11,422 nt of DNA from Obelidium mucronatum (taxonomy: Eukaryota; Chytridiomycota; Chytridiomycetes; Chytridiales; Chytriomycetaceae): positions 1 through 11,422 of the forward strand of contig JAIVFH010000649.1 of NCBI GenBank assembly GCA_025765595.1. Reading direction: 5' to 3'. The notes under the pieces are model-generated. The model was not told where the DNA came from. It saw only the letters and a program-made list of their open reading frames with translations, and did no database searches. Of the stretch, positions 1-6,650 are shown in pieces; position 1 is the first letter of the stretch, and each line of letters opens with the position of its first letter. The position numbers were made by a program, and so were the translations under genes.

Positions 1-2
1 GA

Positions 3-881
3 AGTTATATCTTCATGCATCAGGCGAAGTACATGGAGCGTATCTTGAAACGGTTCAAGATGGAGAAGTGTAGTGGGATCACTACCCCCATGGAGACTAG
101 CGCTGATTATTCCGTTCAACGAGATGACGAACAACCCTTTGATACGTCAAAGTATGATTACAATTCGCTAATTGGTAGTATCATGTATCCTTGCGTTGTT
201 GGTCGATTGGACATGTCGTTAAGTGTAAGCTTGTGGGCACGTGCGCTCGCGAAGCCAACTCTGCGTCACTGGAAGGGTGCCAAACATATTCTGAAATATG
301 TGAAGCATACTTACGATTTGGGCATCGTGTATCATCGTGCGCTGAATCCCGTTCCTAAGCAGATCCATTTCGTTGGATTAACGGACGCGTCTGAACCGGA
401 CAGTGCGAGCGGGAAAGCTCAAACCTGTTGGATTTTCAAGTTTATGGGAAAATCTCTGGTGTCGTGGAGGTCTTGTAAGCAAGGACTTGTTACTGTGGAT
501 CAAACTGCAGCCGAACATGTTGCTTTCTATCAAGGATCTCTGGAAGTTCCTTACCTGTTGGATTTGTGCAAAGATTTGAATATCGATGTGAGAAGGCCCT
601 TGGCTATGTTCAGTGACAATACAGCTTTTGTTGAGCGAGTGCGCGAGAACAAAAGAACTGAAGCTAGCAAGTGGATGAACCGAAGGTATTGGAAGGTGCG
701 GGAATTCTACGAAGAAGGTGTGATTGATTGCGGTCACGTTCCCGGCCATTTGAGCGATTCTGATATTGGAACCAAGCCGTTGGTCTGTCCAATCTTTGTC
801 GGTCATCGAAGACGTACTGGTATGACATATTTACGTGTTCTCCGTGGAGAAGGGACTGAGAAACAGTTAGATGGTTGTTGA
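3..881 (+). CDS. Copia-type Pol C-terminus: RT tail and RNase H (5' partial)
   Basis: This is the C-terminal end of a Ty1/copia polyprotein. The frame is open to the left edge, so the first Met at 15 is internal. Counting from that Met, the tail of the reverse transcriptase is seen as HQAKYMERILKRF (2-14), a TP motif (24-25) and YNSLIGSIMY (49-58) followed by GRLDM. RNase H follows, with candidate catalytic residues D124 (LTDAS), E167 (TAAEH) and D201 (FSDNTA), and a final SDSDIGTKPL in the place of the family's ADxxTK. It would degrade the RNA strand of the RNA-DNA hybrid during reverse transcription. Family features such as the RRSTSGY block, SSTEAEY and KHID are strongly altered here (SGKAQTCW, VDQTAAEH, KWMNRRY), so this is a divergent lineage. 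The 288 codons after the Met contain no stop, which suggests a fairly young or constrained copy. Confidence 0.88.
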   Translation, partial: SYIFMHQAKYMERILKRFKMEKCSGITTPMETSADYSVQRDDEQPFDTSKYDYNSLIGSIMYPCVVGRLDMSLSVSLWARALAKPTLRHWKGAKHILKYVKHTYDLGIVYHRALNPVPKQIHFVGLTDASEPDSASGKAQTCWIFKFMGKSLVSWRSCKQGLVTVDQTAAEHVAFYQGSLEVPYLLDLCKDLNIDVRRPLAMFSDNTAFVERVRENKRTEASKWMNRRYWKVREFYEEGVIDCGHVPGHLSDSDIGTKPLVCPIFVGHRRRTGMTYLRVLRGEGTEKQLDGC

Positions 882-973
882 CCATAGTTTGCTCGGATGT
901 TGTATCGGGGGAGTTTATCTAGACAGGCAGCTTTAATTGAAGTCTATTTAAATAAAGTCCGGTTTATTGTTCA

Positions 974-985
974 GAACTGGGGGAG
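974..985 (+). promoter_or_regulatory. Copia polypurine tract
   Basis: The purine-rich GAACTGGGGGAG ends directly before TGTTAG, the usual layout at the start of a copia 3' LTR. It would prime plus-strand DNA synthesis. A second GGGGGAG at 907-913 is not followed by TG and is less likely to be the functional tract. Confidence 0.6.
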
Positions 986-1060
986 TGTTAGAATCTGTAG
1001 GCGTGCAGAGCATGACCTTAGAGTTCTTAGGAAACACCCTGTGTTTCAGAGTTCTGAAGG

Positions 1061-1070
1061 TATAAATAGG
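1061..1070 (+). promoter_or_regulatory. TATA box of the copia LTR
   Basis: TATAAATAGG is a near-ideal RNA polymerase II TATA element, 75 bp into the LTR. It would start transcription around 1090-1100, which would define the U3/R border. Confidence 0.6.
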
Positions 1071-1309
1071 AGGAAATGCCCTTCACCGGAAAAGGGACGA
1101 ACTTGCGGAGAAGTGTGCGCGTGCACGATACTTCACCCTTGTCGCTTCTGCGGAAGTAAGCTAGTGCGCGAGCGATGTCCACCGCCCCTTTCCCTGAGAG
1201 TCATAAGCTGCCTCTTAGCCATACAACATCTAGCGGCTGTGATCGTCCGGTGCTGCGTCACCTACCGATTATGATACCTCCAACACTTCCCCTCAAGCGA
1301 ACATGATTG

Positions 1310-1315
1310 AATAAA
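1310..1315 (+). terminator. Polyadenylation signal of the copia LTR
   Basis: AATAAA lies about 250 bp after the TATA box and about 20 bp before the proposed LTR end, the normal place for the signal that ends R. Confidence 0.45.
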
Positions 1316-1332
1316 GAATGAATTGAACAACA

Positions 1333-1784
1333 ATCAGACTTGCGTCATGTGACATGAATGTGACTTGATTAATTGCCAATGATTAGTTAGGGCTTGGTGA
1401 TTAAATCAGGTTTGGCGAAGGTCATGTGATTGTCACGTGATGGTGCCTTCCCCTTGATTGCGTGAATCGCTTGAGAGTTGTGTCTTTCTATGCAGTCTTG
1501 CGTTATTACACCCTGTGTCAGATTCTTACTGACTAAAACACTCATCCCTCGCTCAACCATTAAAATGGCGAAGCAAGGATAAAGTGAAACCTTCATAGGC
1601 GGATATGTAATAATCGAACAAGTGCGCAGAGTAGGTCTTGAACCTGGGTTGTCTTGGTCGCAGACTTGAGCTCTGTATGTGGTTGGTTTTCTTGTGTACT
1701 TTTGAACTTGAATAAATAGTTTGAATTGTTCTATATGAGTTGTATGTTTAAAATATGAAGTTTTCTAGGTTCTAGAATCGAAAT
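1333..1784. other. Non-coding stretch between the two elements
   Basis: I see no supportable gene here; the short open frames show no motif or domain. The left part holds an odd-centred palindrome, TCATGT-G-ACATGA, near 1345, and TCATGTGA and TCACGTGA motifs around 1424-1440. CACGTG is an E-box-type core, but no use can be claimed. The right part is AT-rich. Confidence 0.5.
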
Positions 1785-1862
1785 TGGGGATCAATGGCTC
1801 AGGTGGTTAAGACCTGATGCCGATGTGCTGCAGGTTCCCGGTTGAAACCCTGGTGGAACTGA
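1785..1862 (+). repeat. tRNA-related sequence: SINE head or tRNA pseudogene
   Basis: The stretch carries TGGCTCAGGTGG at 1795-1806, matching the RNA polymerase III A box (TRGCNNAGYGG) apart from one added base, and GGTTGAAACCC at 1840-1850, close to the B box (GGTTCGANNCC). The spacing of about 34 bp is normal for a tRNA. CCCGG-TTGAAAC-CCTGG forms a T-arm-like hairpin with a 7-base loop and four of five pairs. The acceptor arms do not pair, so a working tRNA is unlikely. A tRNA-derived SINE head is the best reading, with the GC-richer DNA to its right as a possible body. No poly(A) or simple-repeat tail is clear. Confidence 0.5.
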
Positions 1863-2211
1863 AAATGAAGTTGGTGGTAGTTCAGGAGCCCTTGAAAGGA
1901 TACCTGCACTTCTGAACTACAGAGTAGAGTGGAAGGTGCCCAAGAAAAAGAGGAAGTAGACGGGAGTGTAACACGGGATGCCTCCAATTTCCCAGGAACT
2001 GCGGTCCAGGTGAGTTCCCGGAACGCCCCATAGGCTGAGCGCGGCTGTGTGCTACAGATCCAGCCACACTCTCCGCAAGCCTGAGCTCCAAGCCCACTCT
2101 GTAAGCCCAGATCCCTCCCGCGGATATAACCTATGGGTTTTTCATTGTTTGGTTAGTAATCTCTCCACACTTTTAATTCCCGTGCGAAGTTAAACTGATC
2201 ACAATTAGTGG
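1863..2211. other. GC-richer non-coding stretch, possible SINE body and LTR-element leader
   Basis: No gene can be supported. A perfect 9-bp inverted repeat, GTAGTTCAG (1877-1885) and CTGAACTAC (1912-1920), encloses a 26-nt loop. The part from about 2130 to 2211 adjoins the primer-binding site and would be the 5' leader of an LTR element read on the minus strand. The point where leader gives way to other DNA is not visible. Confidence 0.4.
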
Positions 2212-2213
2212 TC

Positions 2214-2229
2214 CCTGGCCCTGATACCA
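2214..2229 (-). promoter_or_regulatory. Primer-binding site for initiator tRNA-Met
   Basis: The minus strand reads TGGTATCAGGGCCAGG, two bases after the CA end of the LTR. From memory of plant-type initiator tRNA-Met (3' end CCTGGCTCTGATACCA), the match is 15 of 16 bases. This would prime minus-strand DNA synthesis. Its position right beside an LTR end makes coincidence unlikely. Confidence 0.75.
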
Positions 2230-2231
2230 AC

Positions 2232-2919
2232 TGCGGAAATAGCTGCCGCTACAACTTTGATTCTATCAAAGGGTTAAAAGCAAACAAATAAAGAAAGAAG
2301 AAGAAGATAGAAGAATAAAGAACGAAATTAAATAAAACACCACTTACTAACCCCGCTCCTTACGTCACGCGCCTCAAGCCCATCATCCACTCTCATCTCC
2401 CCACACACCACTGTTTGATTTTGACCAGGCCTCACCTCTGCCGCACCGTGGGTCATCAAACACGTGATAATAATTATTACTAGCTAGACGGAATTGTAAT
2501 CGCGGTCCCGGGTCCCTGCCTTGGGGTCCGCAATCCGCAACACAGTTAAGTCGCACCACCAGAATTCCAATAGCGCCTTTCTCGATCCCCCGCTACCAGT
2601 CTGGGCCACTCTGTGTCCGCCGCCTCCAGGCCTACGTAATAATTACCGCAAGGTCCCGTGGATCTCTTTGATCCACTCATGTGACTTGCGTTACACACGC
2701 ATCATCTGACATCAAACCCCTTGTCCTGCGAACGCATCACAGGAGAACAATAGAATGCGTTAAGTTGCGCATCTAGAGAACCTACACCCTCCCCAGGATA
2801 ATCATGTAAGTAACCGACACATTGTTACTCTGAAACTGGGACTCGTGGTAAGCCCTGTAGAGCTGGATAGTGGCCTACTATTTCATTCTCAGCAACTTCT
2901 ATTTTATTTCTTCACCGCA
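2232..2919 (-). repeat. LTR of the gypsy-like element, 688 bp
   Basis: On the minus strand it begins TGCGG at 2919 and ends CCGCA at 2232, a perfect 5-bp terminal inverted repeat with the usual TG...CA ends. A polypurine tract abuts the start and a primer-binding site lies 2 bp beyond the end, so both borders rest on independent signals. Inside are a palindrome TAATAATTATTA (2468-2479) next to CACGTG (2461-2466), and a pyrimidine-rich stretch near the end as read on the minus strand. No convincing TATA box was found. No second copy lies in the window for comparison. Confidence 0.78.
2287..2337. repeat. Purine-rich low-complexity tract in the LTR
   Basis: The plus strand is an A/G run with a short AAG microsatellite at about 2297-2307. 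On the minus strand, the coding sense of the element, it is a CT-rich tract late in the LTR, as is often seen around or after transcription starts. Confidence 0.55.
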
Positions 2920-3355
2920 TCCCCTTTTTGTAGTTTCCCCCCCAAAATTTAAATCTGCAACAAAGAAATCCAATTCCCCCAACACAAATAAATAAATAAT
3001 AAATAACCAAATAAATCATAAATAAATAAGTGTGTAAATAAAGATAAAATAAAGTGAATTGAAGAAACCCCAGTGAAGTGAATTCCCACTTCACAGTAGC
3101 CTCTCTTTCAACCATATGCTCGTCCCTGAACATATACCTCACCCTACAAATTATCCTTAAACCCCAAAATCCTAAAAACCAATAAAACCCAAAAACAACC
3201 AAAGACAAAAACTGACTCCTCACGTCCGTGACTTGTCTAAAAAAATCTTTGGCCCAAAACAAAACTCCTCCATAATAAATAAAAACAAACTCCTTAACCC
3301 TCCTCGGCATTTCGCTGGTTCCTCTCAGCAATCCTTCTAGAACTTCTAGAATCAT
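2912..3355 (-). CDS. Hydrophobic ORF between pol and the 3' LTR (env-like position)
   Basis: The frame encodes 147 residues from an ATG at 3355. It lies 12 nt after the stop of the upstream frame and in the same phase, so stop readthrough would fuse them. It ends 8 bp inside the LTR. Hydrophobic segments are seen at about 49-69 (QFLSLVVFGFYWFLGFWG) and 94-135, the latter long enough for two membrane passes. The N-terminus is charged (PRRVKEF) and the C-terminus basic (NYKKGMR). I recognise no family. Env-like genes of LTR elements sit here, but there is no signal peptide, no cysteine pattern and no furin-type site. The DNA is very T/G-rich on this strand, which yields hydrophobic codons by itself, and part lies on an AAAT simple repeat. 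It may therefore be a chance frame. Confidence 0.4.
   Translation of the reverse strand: MILEVLEGLLRGTSEMPRRVKEFVFIYYGGVLFWAKDFFRQVTDVRSQFLSLVVFGFYWFLGFWGLRIICRVRYMFRDEHMVEREATVKWEFTSLGFLQFTLFYLYLHTYLFMIYLVIYYLFICVGGIGFLCCRFKFWGGNYKKGMR
2920..2929 (-). promoter_or_regulatory. Gypsy polypurine tract
   Basis: AAAAAGGGGA on the minus strand directly precedes the TGCGG start of the LTR. This is where plus-strand DNA synthesis would be primed, and it marks the LTR as the 3' LTR of the element to the right. Confidence 0.7.
2986..3030. repeat. AAAT-type simple repeat
   Basis: Imperfect AAAT/AAATA units are broken by short CC and TC interruptions. The repeat underlies the Tyr/Leu/Ile-rich part of the hydrophobic frame read on the minus strand. 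Confidence 0.7.
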
Positions 3356-3367
3356 CTTCTCAATTTC

Positions 3368-4795
3368 TTAGAGAGGATTAACTTCATCTTCCGGATCATA
3401 GTCTGGGTCGAGTTTCTTCCTCAATAGAGGATCAGTAGTGTATAAGGGCTGGTGTGAATGCACCGGTCTCCTTGTTAAGAGTAAGGCCTTGTTTTTCCAA
3501 GTTTCCAACTCCTCCTCAAAACTAGGATGACTGTTGATTACAGCTGTTTCTGCTGAATCAATGGGTTTTCTAGGAGTGAAGGGTCTTAACCTACCCACAT
3601 GGACTTCACGAGTAGTAATCTCTCCTCCAGGGAAGGTCTCTACAACAGTGAAAGATGACTCAGAGTCTCCTCTTGACTGAGAGATAATTCTCACAGGTCC
3701 AACCCATCTAAATATAAACTTCTTAGGGACTCCTAATCTTTGAGCTTCTCCATCCAAGGGAATAGCCAACCAGGCTCTGTCACCAACATCAAATGTATGA
3801 GGTGCAGAGTCGGCATCGCTGGACTTAGCAGCCAAAGCAGCTTTCTTCAAAGCCACTTTTGCTTTAATAACTTCCTGTGCAGCCTGAAGCCCCTTTAAGG
3901 TTTCCTTTATTGCCAACTTACGCCTTTCAGAAGCACTAAGTTTGGGCAGGTTGTCTATATCCTGTTCATTCATCCAAGATTCCAAGTAACTAGTACTCAG
4001 GTCTTCTCCAAAATAGAAGTATTCACCATGGGGGGTTTTCAAGGCACAAAGAGGTGCCTGCAACTTCCAAATTTGTCCTGAATTAGCCCACAAAGTAACA
4101 GGTCTGAACATAAAAAGTTCAGTAGTCCTTGGGTCAAACAGAACTTGTGTTCTGTCCTCAAAAGTTCCATCTCTGCCATAGCAACGGTAGGTGCAGGAGA
4201 CAACACCGATGGCATTATTTCTATGTAAGGTGATGACAGGTTTTCCAAACTCTTCTGTCAATTCATCTGGTGGAGGTCCGACAGCCACAACACCTCTGCG
4301 TGAGTAAATTGCAACCCATCTTCTAGGAGGCATGTGTCCCTTCCTCACTGCTGAAGACTCTAGGTGTTTGGGATCAAGTTTATAGACTGCATCCACCAAG
4401 ACTACACAGTCACCATTATTGAGGTAAAAGAATCTAGGCATGATATCTTTAACAGTCTTCACCCTAGGGTTATAGACTAAACAAAAAATATCCAAGTCAT
4501 GTTTTTCCATGATTTCCTTCAAACTCTGCCATAGAACTTGTTGGTCTTTTAAGTATCCATACAAGTGTTTGCAACACTTATCATTAAATTGGTCTAAACT
4601 AGAAAACTGAGCCACAGCAATGTTTGGGAAATCACTGTCTCTCGCCATTGGTGTGACTTTGAACATTGTATGAGTTTCTAATTCTTCCTGTTCCAGGGAC
4701 CTCAGGATAGATGTTATCGTTAGGACTAATACCATAAAACATGTCAGCCGGCAACCTAGCATCACGCGCATGCCAACCAAAGAAAGGAGTTTCAT
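3368..4795 (-). CDS. Integrase tail: unknown inserted region plus C-terminal barrel
   Basis: The open frame has 475 codons, but only residues from about 34 onward continue the integrase. The first 33 overlap the upstream gene out of phase. The switch lies at a CCC run near 4696, where one base too many would break an originally single frame. Residues 335-407 match the gypsy integrase C-terminal SH3-like barrel: FDVGDRAWLAIP, FRWVGPVRI (a GPY/F-like module) and VHVGRLRPF. The helical, Lys/Ala-rich stretch at 288-325 is the linker normally found before it. Between core and linker lies a region of about 250 residues (35-285) with no motif I know. It includes a CC pair at 74-75, RRW at 158-160 and several Cys, Trp and Tyr residues. 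Gypsy elements usually have only a short link here. The tail after 407 is acidic and shows no chromodomain. Confidence 0.7.
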   Translation of the reverse strand: MKLLSLVGMRVMLGCRLTCFMVLVLTITSILRSLEQEELETHTMFKVTPMARDSDFPNIAVAQFSSLDQFNDKCCKHLYGYLKDQQVLWQSLKEIMEKHDLDIFCLVYNPRVKTVKDIMPRFFYLNNGDCVVLVDAVYKLDPKHLESSAVRKGHMPPRRWVAIYSRRGVVAVGPPPDELTEEFGKPVITLHRNNAIGVVSCTYRCYGRDGTFEDRTQVLFDPRTTELFMFRPVTLWANSGQIWKLQAPLCALKTPHGEYFYFGEDLSTSYLESWMNEQDIDNLPKLSASERRKLAIKETLKGLQAAQEVIKAKVALKKAALAAKSSDADSAPHTFDVGDRAWLAIPLDGEAQRLGVPKKFIFRWVGPVRIISQSRGDSESSFTVVETFPGGEITTREVHVGRLRPFTPRKPIDSAETAVINSHPSFEEELETWKNKALLLTRRPVHSHQPLYTTDPLLRKKLDPDYDPEDEVNPL

Positions 4796-6575
4796 TAGTT
4801 AGAGAACGTGCATGTGTTCTATAAGCAAACATAATAAAAGGGAGTATATCTTCCCAATCATTAAAATGGAACTTATCAATATAAGCCCGAATCTCCTGGG
4901 ATAAAGTTTTAATAAGTCTTTCAACTGGACCATTGGCTCTAGGCCAGTAAGGAGATGTGAAGGTCTTTTCAAATCCCAACATTCTGCTTAACTGCATCAT
5001 TAAGTCACTGTCTAAGGGTGGACCTCCATCTGTGTGTAGGAACACTGGGATCCCATTTCTACAGAATATCTGTGTAACCAGTGCTCTACAGACAGTTGCT
5101 GCCTCCAGGTTAGGAATAGGAATGGCCTCAGCCCATTTTGTGAAGCTATCAACCCACACCATCACATAGCAGTTCCCTGAAGGGCCAGGTGGAAGGGGAC
5201 CCACAAAGTCTAAGAAGGTTCTCTCATTGGGAAACTCTCCTAATGGAATAGGATGTAGGTAGCCTGTCTTAGCCACAAAATCCTTAGATTTCTGACAAAC
5301 TATGCATGAAGCGACATGGTTTTGCAAGTCAGTGATAATGGTAGGCCACCAATATCTATCCAAGAGGGTAGGCAGGACCTTGGCATGACCCAAGTGTCCT
5401 GCATAGAGGTCATCATGGTGCATTTTTAGGATTTCCCTTTTCATGCCATCAGGTACACATAAGGCGATTCGCCCTGAAGTTCGTCTCACTACATGAGTCC
5501 TAAAGTCTGCTACAAAGTACAAGAGACCATTTTTGTCTAATGCCATGGATTTGGTTTTCTTAACCATAGACTCAATGTCTTCATCTTCAGGAATGACTCC
5601 ACTTTCCTTAAACCGAATCATGGGTCCAAGCAATTTGTCTTTTAGTTGCATCTTTCTTACTTCTTTTATAGAATCTCCCTGAGTAAAGGACAAAACACCT
5701 AGGTTGGTTTCATTAAGGAATGTGGAAAAGTCGAGTTCTCCTTTAGGGTCAAGCCACTGAGTTTTATCAACCAGAACATCCAAATTCCTTGGGAAATAAC
5801 CTTCCAAGTTGGTGTGCAGCTCTAGGCGCAAATGGTCACTCTGAGGCATTGAGGAATCAATTCTCACATCAAATCCATCTGGACTTATTCTGTTATCAAT
5901 CAAAATATGATCCATTCTCCAGAAAGGGTATTCTACTTGGTTCTTGGCCTTCAAAAGCCAAGTTGCACCCATATCATGGGGGTGTTTAACACGAAAACTG
6001 TCGTGATAGTCAACTTTCATTTCCTTAAACCAATCTAGCTCTTTTTGGGATATAGTAGAAGGGAAATGACCCTCGAGTCCTTCCTCTTGTATCAGAGGTA
6101 ACACATCAGCGCTTGAAGGTGCTATGTTCAAATCTCCTAACAAGATAACAAGGTACGATTCTCTCAGGACTTTACAGTGTTTCTTGAGGTCAGTCAAGAA
6201 GTGCATCTTGTACTCATGGCGCTTTAACCTTTTCATCCCACTTGGAACATAAGTGTTGACAATTACTAGGTCCCCTAGGAACAGAGTTAGGACTCTGCCT
6301 TCATCATCAGGATATCTATCATTGACTATAGTTCTGTTCATGCCAGTAACAGTTTTGCATTCCACTTTACCATGAAGTTCTTTCCTCCACATAATGCCGA
6401 CACCAGCATAGCCAGTCTCAGTATCATTGAGAGAACATTCCCAGTTTGGGAGTTCCTGCAAAGCTTTCAACAATTTCTTACTTTTGTTGTCCTTACCCAT
6501 TCGAGTTTCTTGCAGACAAATGATGCTACATCTTTGAGAGCTCAAGAAGTGTTCCAAAGTTCGGTTAAAGGGCAC
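4632..6575 (-). CDS. Pol fragment: EEP (ExoIII/APE-like) endonuclease fused to Ty3/gypsy integrase
   Basis: One uninterrupted frame of 647 codons, counted here from a GTG at 6575 that is probably not a true start. Residues 1-255 are the body of an EEP nuclease: LQETR (21-25), YAGVGIMW (56-63), NTYVPSG (107-113), GDLNIAP (147-153), FWRMDHIL (218-225) and PQSDH (244-248). A linker of about 110 residues follows. Integrase then shows the zinc-binding HHCC motif H387-x6-H394-x29-C424-x2-C427 and the catalytic triad D456-x59-D516-x35-E552, the classic D,D(35)E spacing. Supporting motifs are WVDSFTKWAE and SPYWPRANGPVERLIKTL. Integrase joins cDNA ends to target DNA; the EEP domain would nick DNA, perhaps at abasic sites or at a target. 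Past about residue 625 (PEVPG) the frame leaves the integrase path and ends at 4632; the rest continues in the frame ending at 3368. Confidence 0.88.
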   Translation of the reverse strand: MPFNRTLEHFLSSQRCSIICLQETRMGKDNKSKKLLKALQELPNWECSLNDTETGYAGVGIMWRKELHGKVECKTVTGMNRTIVNDRYPDDEGRVLTLFLGDLVIVNTYVPSGMKRLKRHEYKMHFLTDLKKHCKVLRESYLVILLGDLNIAPSSADVLPLIQEEGLEGHFPSTISQKELDWFKEMKVDYHDSFRVKHPHDMGATWLLKAKNQVEYPFWRMDHILIDNRISPDGFDVRIDSSMPQSDHLRLELHTNLEGYFPRNLDVLVDKTQWLDPKGELDFSTFLNETNLGVLSFTQGDSIKEVRKMQLKDKLLGPMIRFKESGVIPEDEDIESMVKKTKSMALDKNGLLYFVADFRTHVVRRTSGRIALCVPDGMKREILKMHHDDLYAGHLGHAKVLPTLLDRYWWPTIITDLQNHVASCIVCQKSKDFVAKTGYLHPIPLGEFPNERTFLDFVGPLPPGPSGNCYVMVWVDSFTKWAEAIPIPNLEAATVCRALVTQIFCRNGIPVFLHTDGGPPLDSDLMMQLSRMLGFEKTFTSPYWPRANGPVERLIKTLSQEIRAYIDKFHFNDWEDILPFIMFAYRTHARSLTNETPFFGWHARDARLPADMFYGISPNDNIYPEVPGTGRIRNSYNVQSHTNGERQ

Positions 6576-6650
6576 TGTTCTAAGGAATTATCCTTGGAGT
6601 ATTTTTTAAGAAGGCTTCTCAGCCCATTTGATGTTCCAAGTTGAAACATT
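5811..6650 (-). other. EEP/ExoIII-family endonuclease domain inside pol
   Basis: The domain is longer than the open frame suggests. Its first strand, VNVSTWNI, lies in another phase at about 6653-6630, and the following GLRSLLKKYSKDNS is in a third phase. An extra A in the AAA at 6627-6629 accounts for the first break, and another break lies near 6580. With these pieces, all family motifs are seen: Asn of TWN, Glu of QETR, Asp and Asn of GDLN, Arg and Asp near the WRMDHI block, and SDH at the end. The SDHLRL end and YVPSG resemble ExoIII/APE1-type AP endonucleases as much as LINE endonucleases. Domain identity is firm. Activity of this copy is doubtful because of the broken N-terminus. Confidence 0.85.

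Larger units (their letters stand above)
1..1332 (+). mobile_element. 3' part of a Ty1/copia LTR retrotransposon
   Basis: The window opens inside the polyprotein of a copia-class element and runs through its 3' end: reverse transcriptase tail, RNase H, stop codon, about 100 bp of non-coding DNA, a polypurine tract and an LTR beginning TGTTAG. The 5' LTR, gag, protease, integrase and most of the reverse transcriptase lie to the left of the window or are lost. The order fits copia elements, where RT-RNase H is the last part of Pol. The right boundary of the LTR is inferred from a weak terminal AACA and the position of the polyadenylation signal. Confidence 0.85.
986..1332 (+). repeat. Copia 3' LTR (right end uncertain)
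   Basis: The stretch begins TGTTAGAATC straight after the polypurine tract and contains a TATA box at 1061 and AATAAA at 1310, in the right order for U3-R-U5. The proposed end, GAACAACA at 1332, gives only a short TGTT/AACA terminal inverted repeat. An alternative end near 1285 (CCAACA) would leave the polyadenylation signal outside the LTR, so 1332 is preferred. No second copy lies in the window for comparison. The open frame across 897-1274 is taken to be chance. Confidence 0.55.

Noticed and set aside
378..806. Open frame of 142 codons on the minus strand
   Set aside because: Antisense to the copia RNase H frame, which has clear family motifs; a shadow frame.
897..1274. Open frame of 125 codons on the plus strand after the copia stop
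   Set aside because: It spans the polypurine tract and LTR, shows no domain and overlaps the TATA box; chance frame in non-coding DNA.
1387..1596. Short minus-strand frame between the elements
   Set aside because: 69 codons with no motif, no conserved context and no promoter.
1622..1645. Minus-strand GGTTCAAGACC, similar to a polymerase III B box
   Set aside because: No A box at the right distance and only weak T-stem pairing.
1939..1959. Plus-strand codons spelling PKKKRK before a stop, like a nuclear localisation signal
   Set aside because: No open reading frame of any length leads into it; an A/G-rich run encodes Lys/Arg by chance.
1882..2097. Minus-strand frame over the tRNA-like repeat region
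   Set aside because: Overlaps the possible SINE body and shows no recognisable protein; GC-rich DNA gives long frames by chance.
3334..3352. Tandem TTCTAGAA units resembling a heat-shock element
   Set aside because: Spacing between units is one base instead of two, and the sequence lies at the start of the hydrophobic frame; likely chance.
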